DNA from: Aphrophora alni
Lineage: Eukaryota; Arthropoda; Insecta; Hemiptera; Aphrophoridae
Assembly (NCBI GenBank): GCA_963513935.1
Contig: OY740774.1
Coordinates: 90,098,424-90,162,423, forward strand
Direction: 5' to 3'
DNA: 64,000 nt
Both the position numbers and the translations under genes were made by a program. This document shows, one piece after another, positions 1-26,872 of the stretch; position 1 is the stretch's first letter, and the number at the start of each line of letters is the position of its first letter. A model generated the notes under the pieces. The model saw nothing but the letters and a program-made list of their open reading frames with translations, was not told the origin of the DNA and searched no databases.

Positions 1-371
1 TTTCACTAACTTGATATTTAGACACTTATACATTGATGAGCTTTACAAGAAGTTTTTTTATGGGAATTTTATTTTTTCGTGTTTAAATGAAATCATCCTG
101 GATGACTTAATTAATGTTTTTAAGCATTAATTTAATTCATTTTCTTAATTCGACATTCCTTCAGCCATTGCAGGTCAAGACATGTATTAATTTTCTAAAT
201 CCCGGTTTATCGAACATTTATTAATGCTGTTTTAATATTTGAACAGATCGTTAATGTTCAATTATTAGTCTAACAAAATAATTACTAATTTAAGCTTTCC
301 TTAAATCTACAAAATCGAAGATAGCATTCAATGTTGCTTTTCATTTATTACTGACATTTTGAAGAGTCAGT

Positions 372-377
372 TTTATT
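372..377 (-). terminator. Candidate poly(A) signal of esterase copy A
   Basis: AATAAA on the minus strand, about 470 nt beyond the stop codon and the first canonical hexamer I see 3' of the gene. A second lies at 344-349. The real 3' end cannot be fixed without transcripts. Confidence 0.3.
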
Positions 378-846
378 AGTATTTCAAGTGTGGGTGAATG
401 CGTAAAAAATAATTGCTCATAAAATCTGAACATCATAGTTTAAGTCAAAAATGGATGTACAAACAATAAGAAGTGCATGTGAGTAGAATGAAAATGGATT
501 ACTGAACATTATGGGCAGCACTGGAAAAAACAATACTCTGCTCTTGATTAATTGCAACACCATTGATCAATCTTCACTCTTTTTCTTGGTAGTCAGTCCT
601 ATATGTGATAGATTATTGTCAGCGTTATCTAGCAGAGACTTGCTCAAACTCTTGTTACTATTCTATAATTTTGCAAAATACACTTTTATATTATTTTGTG
701 CTTATTTTAGCAGATATTTTTGTAACGTGTAACACCCACGTCCATGTAAAATTCATACTAAACGTCAAACCAGGTGTAGTAAATGAAGTAAAAATTTCCT
801 ATTCAAAGATTCTTATAATTTTTATACCCATTACACATACACGGTG

Positions 847-15222
<14,376 letters not shown>

Positions 15223-15251
15223 TGTATATCTTGAGAACCAAGCGGGAATAC

Positions 15252-15299
15252 AACTGATATACTGTAGTGTTGCTGTGATGAAAATTAATTTTATTTATA
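15252..15299 (-). promoter_or_regulatory. Putative core promoter of esterase copy A
   Basis: Upstream of the start codon the minus strand shows TATAAATAA (15291-15299) and an arthropod-type initiator TCAGTT (15252-15257). The TATA-to-initiator distance is about 44 nt, longer than the usual 30, so only one of the two may be real. The block is conserved in copy B. Confidence 0.35.
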
Positions 15300-17137
15300 C
15301 GAGTATATATACATATTTGTTTCCAAGTACAAATACAATCCACAATCCAAGTACATTTGACAATAACCTTCAACCTTATCTGAACAGTATTTCATATGTC
15401 AGAAAAGCTTATATATAAATATTTACAGAGATATAAATATATTTTCACACAATATGCAGTTAATATCATACGGTAGATATTATTATTTGAAATCATAATT
15501 TTATTATTACATAACATACTTCGTGTTCAGTACGTCAGTAAGAACGTAATTTGATATATCAACTCAAATATTTTTAAAAAAGTTTCAATATTTAGTAACT
15601 CTAATAAACGAACAGAGATATTAAATAAAAATAAACTACTATTGATTAATTTTTGCAATTAAATAAAGGAAGTAGCTATTATTAGTGATTAATTATGTTT
15701 AGTAATTCATATCTGTCATCTATGGATACTACAAAATAAACCAATCTTTGTCCAGATCACACAGTTTTTATAATTTAGTTATTTATATCTGTATTTTTGT
15801 ATTACTGTATTTAACAAGCGGTTTTTATCCTCTGGAAAACACAGCCTAAATACTTCTAATATAGCCAGTACATCTATATTCTTTGTGAAGAATAGAACTT
15901 GCTTCGTTAGATCTTCTGCATTTTCTGAAGTAGGAGTCCAAATATCAATAGTCTCTTATTTCAATACTATCAAAAAGCAATTTATCGATATATTTTAAAC
16001 ATAGTTCACACAAAACAGTGCATACAGATACTATTAATAAGTGCATATATTCTTCCTTTATCATAATAGGAACATAATTTATAACTTCTAGTAACACAAT
16101 ATTTATTAAATCAGTTCAGCTCTAATTTTGAAAACCCACTTGACCATGGAATTGTTCTAACTGGTGTACAAATACTCATTATTTAATTTAACTTTTAGTA
16201 ACACTTTATTTATTAAATAAGTTTTGCTCGAATACCACTTAACCATGGACTTGTTCTCACTGCTGTATAGTTACTCAATATTTAATTTAGCTTTTAGCAA
16301 TACTATCGCTAAAAATTTCACCAATAAAAATATTATTACAACCCTCGGACAAAATAAAAAAAAGGAAATTGCAATTATTTTACTTTATGGTAGAGAAAAT
16401 AATAGATACTTTTAACAACAGAAAAAAAATGGTATAATAACTTTTTATAAACTTATCGATAAATCATTGAATCCCCAAATATAAACTTCAACCTGTTGAG
16501 AAAAAAGGTTTTACCTCCAAGGTCTTGGTGGACCCTGTTTGTTGTTTAGACAAAGAAAGAGAGCTATGTCATAACACAACAACTGTCTTGTAGAGTCTAA
16601 TCAGGGGTATTATTAATCAAAATAAATTACTTATCGAAAATAATTTATTTATCAATTGACTGAGTTAACACCTGTTTCTGTACTAACTGTTAATGAAGTT
16701 CATTTGCCCATCATACAGGATAACCATCACTCTATGAAAGCACTGTTTACAAATTAATTATTTAAACTTAGTTTTTAGAAATAAACACAATAATACTTCA
16801 CTTGAGCTCTATGCCAAGATTAAATACTTTCCTGATAATGCACTTTCCTGATAATGCACTAGAATTTCTTCTGAATCCATACAATAACACTTGGTCTAGA
16901 CGATTTTCTGTATTCAGACTAAAGAAGGCTTTTTTAGGGTCATTTCACTAATCCCTTGTTTCACTAAAATACTTATTATTATGGTAAAAAATAGATTAGA
17001 ATTGTATACCTAAAGGAAAAATATTATATCTAAAACACAATTTGGATTTAGAAGAGGTAGAGGCCATCAATTCACTTTGTTACGGACCAGGAATGAGTCA
17101 GATTCAGCTGTATCTTTAAATGTAAGTGTAGCATATT
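15300..17137. other. 5' flank of esterase copy A
   Basis: AT-rich flank without a recognisable gene. Between about 16,080 and 16,270 it contains two to three degenerate units of the 107-bp satellite found at 51,833-52,700 (core CCATGGAATTGTTCT). The segment 15,690-17,137 is collinear with 50,290-51,832. Confidence 0.6.
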
Positions 17138-17721
17138 GTTGCAACTAAAGTAAACTCCTACGATAAGAAATAGTCTTCCCTTCACACTCCACATAAAACC
17201 AGCCATACAGGCCCCTGCTCATCAGAAGATACAACCCGTCAAGTAATCCCCTCCGTTTAGTTTGACACAATTTAGTAAAAGCTAGTTTTAAGGTTACGGA
17301 TCACCTGATCAAATCGTACAGCTAGAAACTAGTAAGACTTTATTCTATAGACACATATAATCGAGAGAGATAATTTAGCGCCTTTTCTCGTGTCAAAGTT
17401 AAAAAAATCAAGAAAGAACAATTAAACAAATACATATCTAAAACACTAAACGTTAAAACCTGCGAACAGTGTTAAGTTTCACACACTTAAAATATTTACA
17501 TTTACATCTAGTAGATCAACAATGCTCTGTCTATCTGCAAACGTACCAGGTAATTTAAAATACTATATTCAATAATTAATTATTTGAATTGAGTAGAATA
17601 CTCTAAATAAGGATATTTTAATGGAAATCTAAAGAGTTTCAACATTTGTAAAACTAATAGTTTTATTTTAATTGACCCATCATTAACAGATCACTGTTAA
17701 TTCTTGCATTCTTCTGCTAAA
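17138..17721. other. Unassigned segment left of the LTR element
   Basis: Unique sequence between the end of duplication copy A and the LTR element. I see no exon, RNA gene or repeat in it. Confidence 0.5.
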
Positions 17722-17725
17722 CGGA

Positions 17726-19666
17726 TGTAGCATTCAAACTCTAAAAATCCATCCTGCAAAATAAATTTCATAAACTCGTTCTCCACATCCAACTTCCGTC
17801 GCTTGACAGATGCTGCCACCCGGCGAGATTATCCCAAACTAATGATCATATGACTTTAGAGGGTAAAGTACGACGGCAAGAGCCTATCTTCACTGATACC
17901 GGTATGCGAGTCTACCTGTAGTCACACAATGTCTGACATCCATATTTAGCTACGTTAGAGATAAATTTCTTTCTTGGACTTCAAAATTTCTACCTCAGTT
18001 TTTTGGCAATGTTAATCTACAAGTTTTGTGCGTTTTAGTTCTATAATGTTTAGTAAATTTTCGTTTACACGGCACAAGCTTACGTGAACTGCGACAGGAT
18101 TTTCCAGGTACTCAACCTTACAGATTTTTTCATATTTAAAATTTTGTTAATGCCTTAAAATAATTTATTAATTATCATGTATTCTTTAAAATATGTATTA
18201 CATGTTTTATTTAATATTCAATGTTCTTTTGAAACTGAATGATTATAAAAATTTACTTTTCTTAAAACATACTTTACAAAATCTTGTAAAGGCACATTTT
18301 GAGTTTGGAACAATTATGTGAAATAAGTGCAAACTAATGTTGAACTTTAACGATCGAAATATCTTATAGAACATGTCAAATATAAAACAATTGGAGAAAT
18401 CTGTTCTAAATCAGAAAATTTCGTTTTACAGACTTGTGGAGATCCTTGCAAGTCTTATACAAGCTTTGTTTCAAACAAATTAAATATATATATATATAGA
18501 TTTATAATCATCTAAGAAGCTTTTAAGTTCAATCTTAACGAATTTCTGTCATACAATCAATTTTCTTTAATTTTGGCAAATAACCAGATATTTTCTTTAA
18601 TAATGAACATTAATGCTAAAACATGTCTGATTTTGTACAGACACTAAAAAACATGTTTTTTGCTATAGCTAATATGCTGGTAGAAGAAACACAGCGAAAG
18701 ATCTAGACATGTTTCGTCCTGTTAACAAAACACGTTTTATCCAACATAGCTTCAGTTTCATGTGCACAAAAGTGATGTAAAAAAAAAAAAAAAAAAAAAA
18801 AAAAACTAACTTTATAGAACTTTAATTAAACTCATATTGTATATGTGCCTAAAATTTATTTCAGCGAATATGTTTTCTTAAAAACATTCTTTTAGATGTA
18901 GACTTGTGTAATTAATTATAAAATATATAAAAAATTATTGGGTGGAGCCTGCATGCAAACTTTCGGTCCTAACAGCCTCCCAGAGGTTATTTTCTAAATT
19001 AAAATAATTGACGTCAATTAATAAAACTTAATATTCAAAATTTTCTTTTTTAAATAAACTTCTCTTTTTTATAATAAATTCTTTATCTAAAATATATATA
19101 TATTTATTGGCCAATATAGCATTTAAGTAATTTATAAAATAAGTAATATTATGTAACCTTTTTTTTTAAAACTTATCATTTCATAAAGTTAAAAGGGGGG
19201 GGAATAAAAATCAGTATCTTTTCATCTTTTTTATTTTTGTAATTTTTACATTTAAGGGCATATAATCTTTTTTTTGGATTAATTATGATCCTGCTGATTG
19301 TTAAGCTGTGCTCATTGTCTTTGTTAAATTTTGTAACGATAAAATATATAAACTAAAAGGGGGGATAAATTTTCAGAATCTATTGACTAAATTTTTTTTA
19401 TTTAAATTATAATATTTTGTATTAAGGGCATATAACTTTACTAATTATAAGATTGTTTAATCATAAGCTGTTTATGATAATTTTGTCTCAGGATGTCTTT
19501 CTCAGATGTAAATGTTAAAATCTGAAACGTTGAAATTTCTTTGTTTAAATAAACTTGAGCCTTGTTAATCACTAAATTTGTTTTTGTCTTTTTTTTTAAT
19601 TTTTAATTTCTAAACATTGTTACCATTTTGGTTCCGCCTTTCTTAAATTTAAGTCCCCTGGTAACA
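17726..19666 (+). repeat. 5' LTR
   Basis: Begins TGTAGCATTCAAACTC and ends CCCCTGGTAACA (TG...CA ends). Contains a run of about 27 A near 18,779 and G-rich tracts near 19,193 and 19,360. No coding potential is visible. Confidence 0.9.
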
Positions 19667-19672
19667 TGTTTC

Positions 19673-19688
19673 TGGTAGCAGAGCGTGG
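19673..19688 (+). other. Primer binding site (initiator tRNA-Met type)
   Basis: TGGTAGCAGAGCGTGG lies 6 nt after the 5' LTR. The first 11 bases are complementary to the CTCTGCTACCA 3' end of metazoan initiator tRNA-Met. Confidence 0.7.
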
Positions 19689-20517
19689 TTAGCTTTAAAT
19701 TCTAGCTTGGTTATCTCTAAATTATAGAGTGGTTAATTTTAAATCCTGGAACGGTAGTTAATTTTCAAAATTTTGCATTGGAACCATCTAAATTTAAATT
19801 CAAAAAAATTCTTTGTTAAACAAGGCTCAATTTTTATGTTTTGCAGCTTTTTTCAAATACTGCACAACTATTGCTGATGAAATTTTTTTTTATATATTTA
19901 GTTTAAATATTTAGATGTCTATAAATCTATAGTCTCTTTTTTATTATTTATTTATTTTTATAAACATTTACACAAAAACTTCTAAACCAATTTCGATAAA
20001 ATTTTTTTTTATTATTATTTTGTCTGTTTAAATATTTTTTTTTTATATATATATTTACATACTCTGCACACTAGTCATTCACTGAATTTGATCCAGACAG
20101 CGGGCTCATTCGGGAATTCCAAAAAAAATTAAAATAAATAATAAAACCCCAAAAATAGTTAGAAACAAAAAAAAACAAAAAAAATATTCAAAAATTTCCT
20201 TCAAAATTTTCTCGAGTTTTCTTTCGCTTGTCTGTATCAATTCATACTTACACACACACATATATACACAACAACTACACTACATATAATTCTTGAGTCT
20301 TTCTCTGGCTCTTTCATTTTTTGCATCATCTTAAAAGAAATTTTTTTTTTAAAAAATTACTTGGTTTATTTTTTTTTTTTATAATTATCAGCAACAGTTA
20401 AGATGGCAGTGGATTTGCTGCGATTAGAAGACTCGTTAAAGAACACTGAGCTTGCTTTTGAATTTTTTTTGGTCATCTTGAAGGAAAATTATTTTATTTA
20501 TTTTTTTTTTAATTTTA

Positions 20518-20817
20518 TCATGTTGAGTAATAGGCAAGATGGCGGTGGACTGGTTGATGCAGATGGTGGCACTTTCTTAATAATTCATTGAAATGTTGAA
20601 CACTCTTTAATAATATATCATTGTGTGCTAAACTTTCTTTTCCAAATTTATAGGGGCCCAGTTTTTGTATGTAGGACAACATGGTTGGCCTGTTTGTTCC
20701 TTTCTTTAAATTATTTGGTTGTTTAATTATTGGCAGGTCAACATGTTTGTTTCCTGATTTAGTTTTTTTGTTAGGGTTGAGAAAACCGGAGTTGGGTTTT
20801 CTCACATTGTGGGTCAC
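20518..20817 (-). other. Unrecognised 99-codon open frame inside the LTR element
   Basis: Open minus-strand frame with a basic, Asn/Lys/Pro-rich composition, antisense to the element's presumed transcript. It shows no capsid, zinc-knuckle or protease motif. It is probably a chance frame; an accessory antisense ORF or eroded gag cannot be excluded. Confidence 0.15.
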
Positions 20818-21251
20818 CTTTTTATACTGTCTTTTGCCACACTCTTTTGCTACACTTCTTTTACACTTTTTTAATAATCACTTAACATCTTTTGATGGAA
20901 TTTTTTTTACACAATTTTTTTGATTAAATTAAATTCCTTTTTTTTTTTGGGGCACATGATACACATATAAGACCTTAAGTCAAACACCACATGCCCTGCC
21001 TTGTGCAGTAAAACAATCTTGACTCCCCAACGTTTCATACTGCTTCTTTGTTTATTTTAAAATGGATTATTTGTTTAGACCCTTTCAAAATTCTTTTTTC
21101 TCACGGAAATTGTTAAGAGCCGTGAATAGTTTAAATTTCTTTTCGTATGGGAGAAGAGGAATTTAAAAAATAACGACGCTGAGCATGATCTGACCAGTAT
21201 TGGCTTCAGGAGTTTTTCTTTTATTTTTATTTATTTTTATAATTTAATGTT

Positions 21252-21295
21252 AAGGTCGGCTCAGAGGATACTCCCCCCCGTCTGAGTCCGACCTT
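21252..21295 (+). other. Strong hairpin in the GC-rich 3' internal region
   Basis: AAGGTCGGCTCAGA (21,252-21,265) pairs with TCTGAGTCCGACCTT (21,281-21,295) with a single bulge, closing a C-rich loop of about 15 nt. It sits at the start of a GC-rich stretch of about 500 bp, in contrast to the AT-rich surroundings. A structured RNA role, such as packaging or dimerisation, is possible. Confidence 0.55.
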
Positions 21296-21600
21296 TCCTG
21301 CAATGCCATGTGCTATGCACATTCCCTCCCCTGGTCCCCGGAGTGGTCACCTCCACTTGGTATCCCGAGGTGCCACTCCACCCCTTTCCCCCTTGTACCT
21401 TAGAGTACAAAGTCAGTTCATGCACAGCAATGTCGACCTTTGCGTCACCCTTCAGCTCTTTCTGTCCTGGGCTTATCCCAATCATAGGTGGGAAGAGCTG
21501 AGACGCTGTAGAAATTTCAAAATTTAATAAGTAAGTGCCGAAGGAGGCTACACCCTAGAGTGGTGACTATAAAAGCATTATGAAGCGTTGTTTCTATCAG

Positions 21601-21725
21601 GTGCCCCGTTTCTAAATTTTGTAGGAGGCCCTTCTGGCCCCTTCTTTAGAATCTTTTGGAGGCCCCTCTGGCCCTTTGCCCCTTTTTCAAAATTTTGCGG
21701 GAGGCCCTTCTGGCCTCTTTTCTGA
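21601..21725. repeat. Short tandem repeat before the polypurine tract
   Basis: Three imperfect units of about 45-60 bp share GGAGGCCCTTCTGGCCCCTT and a following TTTCTAAATTTTG-like tail. Confidence 0.75.
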
Positions 21726-21747
21726 CTCCACCCCAACTCCGTCTTTC

Positions 21748-21760
21748 GGGGGGGGAGAGC
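21748..21760 (+). other. Polypurine tract
   Basis: A G-rich run ending in GAGAGC directly abuts the 3' LTR, as expected for plus-strand priming in LTR retroelements. Confidence 0.75.
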
Positions 21761-23696
21761 TGTAGCATTCAAACTCTAAAAATCCATCCTGCAAAATAAA
21801 TTTCATAAACTCGTTCTCCACATCCAACTTCCGTCGCTTGACAGATGCTGCCACCCGGCGAGATTATCCCAAACTAATGATCATATGACTTTAGAGGGTA
21901 AAGTACGACGGCAAGAGCCTATCTTCACTGATACCGGTATGCGAGTCTACCTGTAGTCACACAATGTCTGACATCCATATTTAGCTACGTTAGAGATAAA
22001 TTTCTTTCTTGGACTTCAAAATTTCTACCTCAGTTTTTTGGCAATGTTAATCTACAAGTTTTGTGCGTTTTAGTTCTATAATGTTTAGTAAATTTTCGTT
22101 TACACGGCACAAGCTTACGTGAACTGCGACAGGATTTTCCAGGTACTCAACCTTACAGATTTTTTCATATTTAAAATTTTGTTAATGCCTTAAAATAATT
22201 TATTAATTATCATGTATTCTTTAAAATATGTATTACATGTTTTATTTAATATTCAATGTTCTTTTGAAACTGAATGATTATAAAAATTTACTTTTCTTAA
22301 AACATACTTTACAAAATCTTGTAAAGGCACATTTTGAGTTTGGAACAATTATGTGAAATAAGTGCAAACTAATGTTGAACTTTAACGATCGAAATATCTT
22401 ATAGAACATGTCAAATATAAAACAATTGGAGAAATCTGTTCTAAATCAGAAAATTTCGTTTTACAGACTTGTGCAGATCCTTGCAAGTCTTATACAAGCT
22501 TTGTTTCAAACAAATTAAATATATATATATAGATTTATAATCATCTAAGAAGCTTTTAAGTTCAATCTTAACGAATTTCTGTCATACAATCAATTTTCTT
22601 TAATTTTGGCAAATAACCAGATATTTTCTTTAATAATGAACATTAATGCTAAAACATGTCTGATTTTGTACAGACACTAAAAAACATGTTTTTTGCTATA
22701 GCTAATATGCTGGTAGAAGAAACACAGCGAAAGATCTAGACATGTTTCGTCCTGTTAACAAAACACGTTTTATCCAACATAGCTTCAGTTTCATGTGCAC
22801 AAAAGTGATGTAAAAAAAAAAAAAAAAAAAAAAAACTAACTTTATAGAACTTTAATTAAACTCATATTGTATATGTGCCTAAAATTTATTTCAGCGAATA
22901 TGTTTTCTTAAAAACATTCTTTTAGATGTAGACTTGTGTAATTAATTATAAAATATATAAAAAATTATTGGGTGGAGCCTGCATGCAAACTTTCGGTCCT
23001 AACAGCCTCCCAGAGGTTATTTTCTAAATTAAAATAATTGACGTCAATTAATAAAACTTAATATTCAAAATTTTCTTTTTTAAATAAACTTCTCTTTTTT
23101 ATAATAAATTCTTTATCTAAAATATATATATATTTATTGGCCAATATAGCATTTAAGTAATTTATAAAATAAGTAATATTATGTAACCTTTTTTTTTAAA
23201 ACTTATCATTTCATAAAGTTAAAAGGGGGGGGAATAAAAATCAGTATCTTTTCATCTTTTTTATTTTTGTAATTTTTACATTTAAGGGCATATAATCTTT
23301 TTTTTTGGATTAATTATGATCCTGCTGATTGTTAAGCTGTGCTCATTGTCTTTGTTAAATTTTGTAACGATAAAATATATAAACTAAAAGGGGGGATAAA
23401 TTTTCAGAATCTATTGACTAAATTTTTTTTATTTAAATTATAATATTTTGTATTAAGGGCATATAACTTTACTAATTATAAGATTGTTTAATCATAAGCT
23501 GTTTATGATAATTTTGTCTCAGGATGTCTTTCTCAGATGTAAATGTTAAAATCTGAAACGTTGAAATTTCTTTGTTTAAATAAACTTGAGCCTTGTTAAT
23601 CACTAAATTTGTTTTTGTCTTTTTTTTAATTTTTAATTTCTAAACATTGTTACCATTTTGGTTCCGCCTTTCTTAAATTTAAGTCCCCTGGTAACA
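21761..23696 (+). repeat. 3' LTR
   Basis: Near-identical to the 5' LTR, about 5 nt shorter because of homopolymer and AT-run differences. It is followed directly by the CGGA target duplication. Confidence 0.9.
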
Positions 23697-23700
23697 CGGA

Positions 23701-24578
23701 CACTAATAGTAAATCATGATTACGTATTTGTTACAAATTGTTAACACGTAGAATCGTTATTGAATAGTAGTAATAGCTACTAATGTAACCCTTTAATTAA
23801 AGGGATTCTCTGAAAAGCTATGATAAATTCTAAAATCTAATTCAAAACTAAATTTGTCTTTCAGTTTAATTTATTTTGATTTGGGTGATGTTATCTGTAT
23901 TTCTGTACAGTTCATCTGATCCCAGCTACGAGTTAAACATCAGCACAACTTAATTGAAAATTTAATCAGACCATGAAGATTCATCAATAGTGTTATAAAC
24001 TCAAAAGCACATCTATAAAAATTGTAATAAACTGATTGTATGTAGAAGAATGTCTATGTTCGAAAACAGTATAATTATAAAGAGAACGAGCTGGTATATA
24101 AATAAATAGTGAAATTGCAATGAAAATTATTGGGAGAAGACTGGATGCACGTTTTCGGCTCACAGACCCACAACGGACTCAAAATTAGAAATTTCTTTAA
24201 TTAAAATTACAAAATATTAATCCTGATTGAATAACTCAATTGTATATATAAATTTTAAAGGTCACTACATGGCTATGTATATTCTAAACAAAATAAGATG
24301 TGTTAAAATAAAATCTTGTTTACATTGAAGTCTCAATAAAATACTGTAATTTTCTAATCATGTTATATATATCTGATAAACTGTAAAGAGCAATTCAACT
24401 CGATTGTTTTAGTGAGTTTTCCAACTTAATAAGTTGACTTAATATTCTATTGTGGTTAAAGTCTGGTATTTTTTATGTTATCCTGTAGGATACTACTTAA
24501 TATATTAAATTCACTACTACGGACAAAAATAGATTCAATTACTAAACATAATTAATCAATAATTTTTTCTTAGTATAG
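23701..24578. other. Segment between the LTR element and cathepsin B; possible old LTR fragment
   Basis: No gene seen. Around 24,060-24,260 there is weak similarity to the LTR interior (for example AAATTATTGGG followed by GGATGCACGTTTTCGG against the LTR's ATTGGGTGGAGCC region). This may be a diverged relative of the LTR. Near 24,550 the sequence matches, inverted, the stretch at 15,690 and 50,290. Confidence 0.35.
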
Positions 24579-25351
24579 CTTCAAATCACAAAATAAAAGT
24601 GAACATTTCATCTGAAGACATCATCTCGTGTTGTTATTTTGTTTTCTCGTTTATCTGAGTTCTATGGGAGCTCCGAGGGTATTTCTGCAAACCTCCTTGC
24701 GACATCCTCTTCCTTTCACTAATTATAGAATATTTGATGTTATTGATGCTACTGCGTTTTGAATTTGTTGTCTCAAACATTAGATGTTCCGAAACCTTTA
24801 TTAAAGACATTTTGATTTAATTACCCTCATAAGTTGAAGTCAATAAGTGTAAAGTAAAGTGACAATGATGCCTAGGATTTCTACCTACCACTACCAATCC
24901 AACGTAAAGGAAATTTCTCATCATAAACAACACGGGTATAGTGCCTTTACATGCTGAAAATTAAGTTTTTATCCTCTATTTGGAGAAGGGTATATTATAT
25001 CTCCATGTCAAGGTAAATAACTATACTTAAAGTTCCGTAAGGAAATAGAAAGAAGCTTTCGTTTAACAGCTGTTCCATGCATTATTTCCTTAAACGTTAT
25101 GGAAACACTGCATAGTGGTTATGAGAAAGGATTAATATTTGCAATGGACCCTTGTGGGGTATAGTTTTGGGAAAATGGGTTAATCACTTTTTGAAAAAGA
25201 TCATCAAGTATCACAATGGATGGTCCTCGACGGAAAAAAATGATAATTTTAAGAGGTAAAGGTGTATCAATATTTTTTAACAATTTGCTATTTATAAAAA
25301 TTGATACTTAATCTTCAAACATTATTATATATAAAGAAAAATAATAGGTAA

Positions 25352-25354
<3 letters not shown>

Positions 25355-25388
<34 letters not shown>
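25355..25388. repeat. (AT)n microsatellite
   Basis: AT dinucleotide run inside the cathepsin B fragment's intron. It is shorter in the inverted copy near 48,776-48,791. Confidence 0.85.
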
Positions 25389-25391
<3 letters not shown>

Positions 25392-26369
25392 AAATAAATT
25401 TCAATGTGGCGAGTCTTACATTATGTAAAACAACCTGAGGTTTCAAATTGTAATATATTTGTCATTATAAATAATTAAATATCGCAAAACTTCCGATTTT
25501 ACGATATTTAAAAACCTATTACTCAGAATACTATCCTAAACTAACGTATTACTCAAATTATTGAGAAATCAGTAATGTTTACATAGGTTCTATAACTTTA
25601 AATAACATTTGTTGACATTTGAAGACTTGAAACACAAACCAATTTGAAAGTTTTAGCTTAGAAAATGGAACTAAGGAGAAGGCTACATCTGTATTTACTG
25701 TCACTGTGTACGTTTGTGATTATTGTCTAAGGATGTTAAAGAAATTCCTCAAGAGATTTGTATTTGATTAACACTATCATGCATACCTTAGGTTTTTTTG
25801 TGGTTATCCATAAATAATTAAGCACCTTTGACCCTCCTCCCCAGATTGGCTTCTTAACTTATAATGTTTAATTGCTTACTTTGTTACTTCTAAGTTAATT
25901 TTCAAAAAAATATTAATAATAAAATATTTTATAATCTGTCAGTTATAAATAATACATATTTTTTTCAGGGCTGCAAACCTTTCAGCACTGTAAACTGTGG
26001 TAACAACTGTACTGGGGCAGGATCTTACCCCACCCCACAGTGTCTGAAACATCAGTGCACTAACTCTTGTTATCACAAAACGTATAAAAGGATCTTCATT
26101 TTGGTAAGATATTACTGTGGTAATTACAGCAAGTATCATCCAATATTTTAATATTTAACATTAAAATTAAATTAAATTTGATCAAAAACTGTCTACATTA
26201 GTTATACATTTTCATTATAACTTGAAAACTTGTATACAAAATTTAGAGCGTTACGGCTATTTTATACATAGCCTACGTTAGTTACAACCTGATCTGTTGT
26301 TGATATAGTTGTCTACAGTTGGAACGAGTGGAATAATTTTGAACAAACTTGGTAAATAGGAATACTTTA

Positions 26370-26605
26370 CCAATAATACTTTGGCATTCTTTGACTATAG
26401 TACTTTTACATACTTTGGCTATAGTACTTTGGAATACTTTGGCTATAGTGCTATGATATACTTTGGAATACTTTGGCCACAGTACTTTAGAAAACTTGGG
26501 CTGTAGTATTTTGGAATACTTTGGCTATAGAAATTTGCAATACTTTGGTTACAGTAATTAGGAATATTTTGGCTATAGTATTTTCTAATATTTTGGATAC
26601 AGCAT
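26370..26605. repeat. Minisatellite, about 23-26 bp unit, in a cathepsin B intron
   Basis: Degenerate tandem copies of GAATACTTTGGCTATAGTAC. A minus-strand open frame here (Tyr/Ser/Ile/Pro-rich) is produced by the repeat. Confidence 0.8.
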
Positions 26606-26872
26606 TTCACTTCAATATGTTGTACTTGTTGGGAACCCAATACGTTTTGTTTGGTCTTTTAGTGTGTATATTTTAATGATATTGTATGAAAATTGTCAGA
26701 ACCAATTTAAAAAAAATGACACATTTAATTGTTCATGACATGTTTTGTGTTATAGGTACTGGTGTCTATACAATTCCAATGAATGTTACAAACATCCAAT
26801 TAGAAATCTTCCACCATGGACCAATGGTCGCCAGTTATAATATATACCAAGATTTTTATTCTTATAAAAGCG

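Larger units (their letters stand above)
17726..23696 (+). mobile_element. Young non-autonomous LTR retrotransposon
   Basis: Two near-identical direct repeats of about 1.94 kb (17,726-19,666 and 21,761-23,696), both starting TGTAGCATTC and ending GGTAACA, flank a 2.1-kb internal region. A CGGA target duplication lies on each side (17,722-17,725 and 23,697-23,700). A primer binding site follows the left LTR and a G-rich polypurine tract precedes the right LTR. The internal region has no gag, protease, reverse transcriptase or integrase, so the element must be mobilised in trans (LARD/TRIM-like). The only LTR substitution I noticed is G/C at 18,439 versus 22,474; otherwise homopolymer and AT-run lengths differ. 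Superfamily is uncertain: a 4-bp duplication and a Met-type primer site would suit Gypsy. Confidence 0.9.
24579..26872 (+). pseudogene. Cathepsin B-like cysteine protease fragment, three exons, broken
   Basis: Papain-family cathepsin B, middle part only. Exon pieces: 24,579-24,637 (KVNISSEDIISCCY; cut off without a donor), 25,969-26,103 (GCKPFSTVNCGNNC, then a Cys-rich GAGSYPTPQC segment and TYK), and 26,756-26,872 (GVYTIP...EIFHHGPM...YKSG). Order and motifs match cathepsin B after the active-site Cys. The first exon loses about 105 nt and its splice donor compared with the intact copy at 50,110-50,273. The second exon ends out of phase with the third, and the expected phase is restored if one base is missing near 26,088. 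The exons carrying the catalytic Cys and His are absent; the gene stops before duplication copy B at 27,982. It is probably non-functional. Confidence 0.85.

Noticed and set aside
21261..21527. Overlapping open frames in the GC-rich part of the LTR element
   Set aside because: High GC lowers stop-codon frequency. The frames overlap a hairpin and show no retroviral-type motif.
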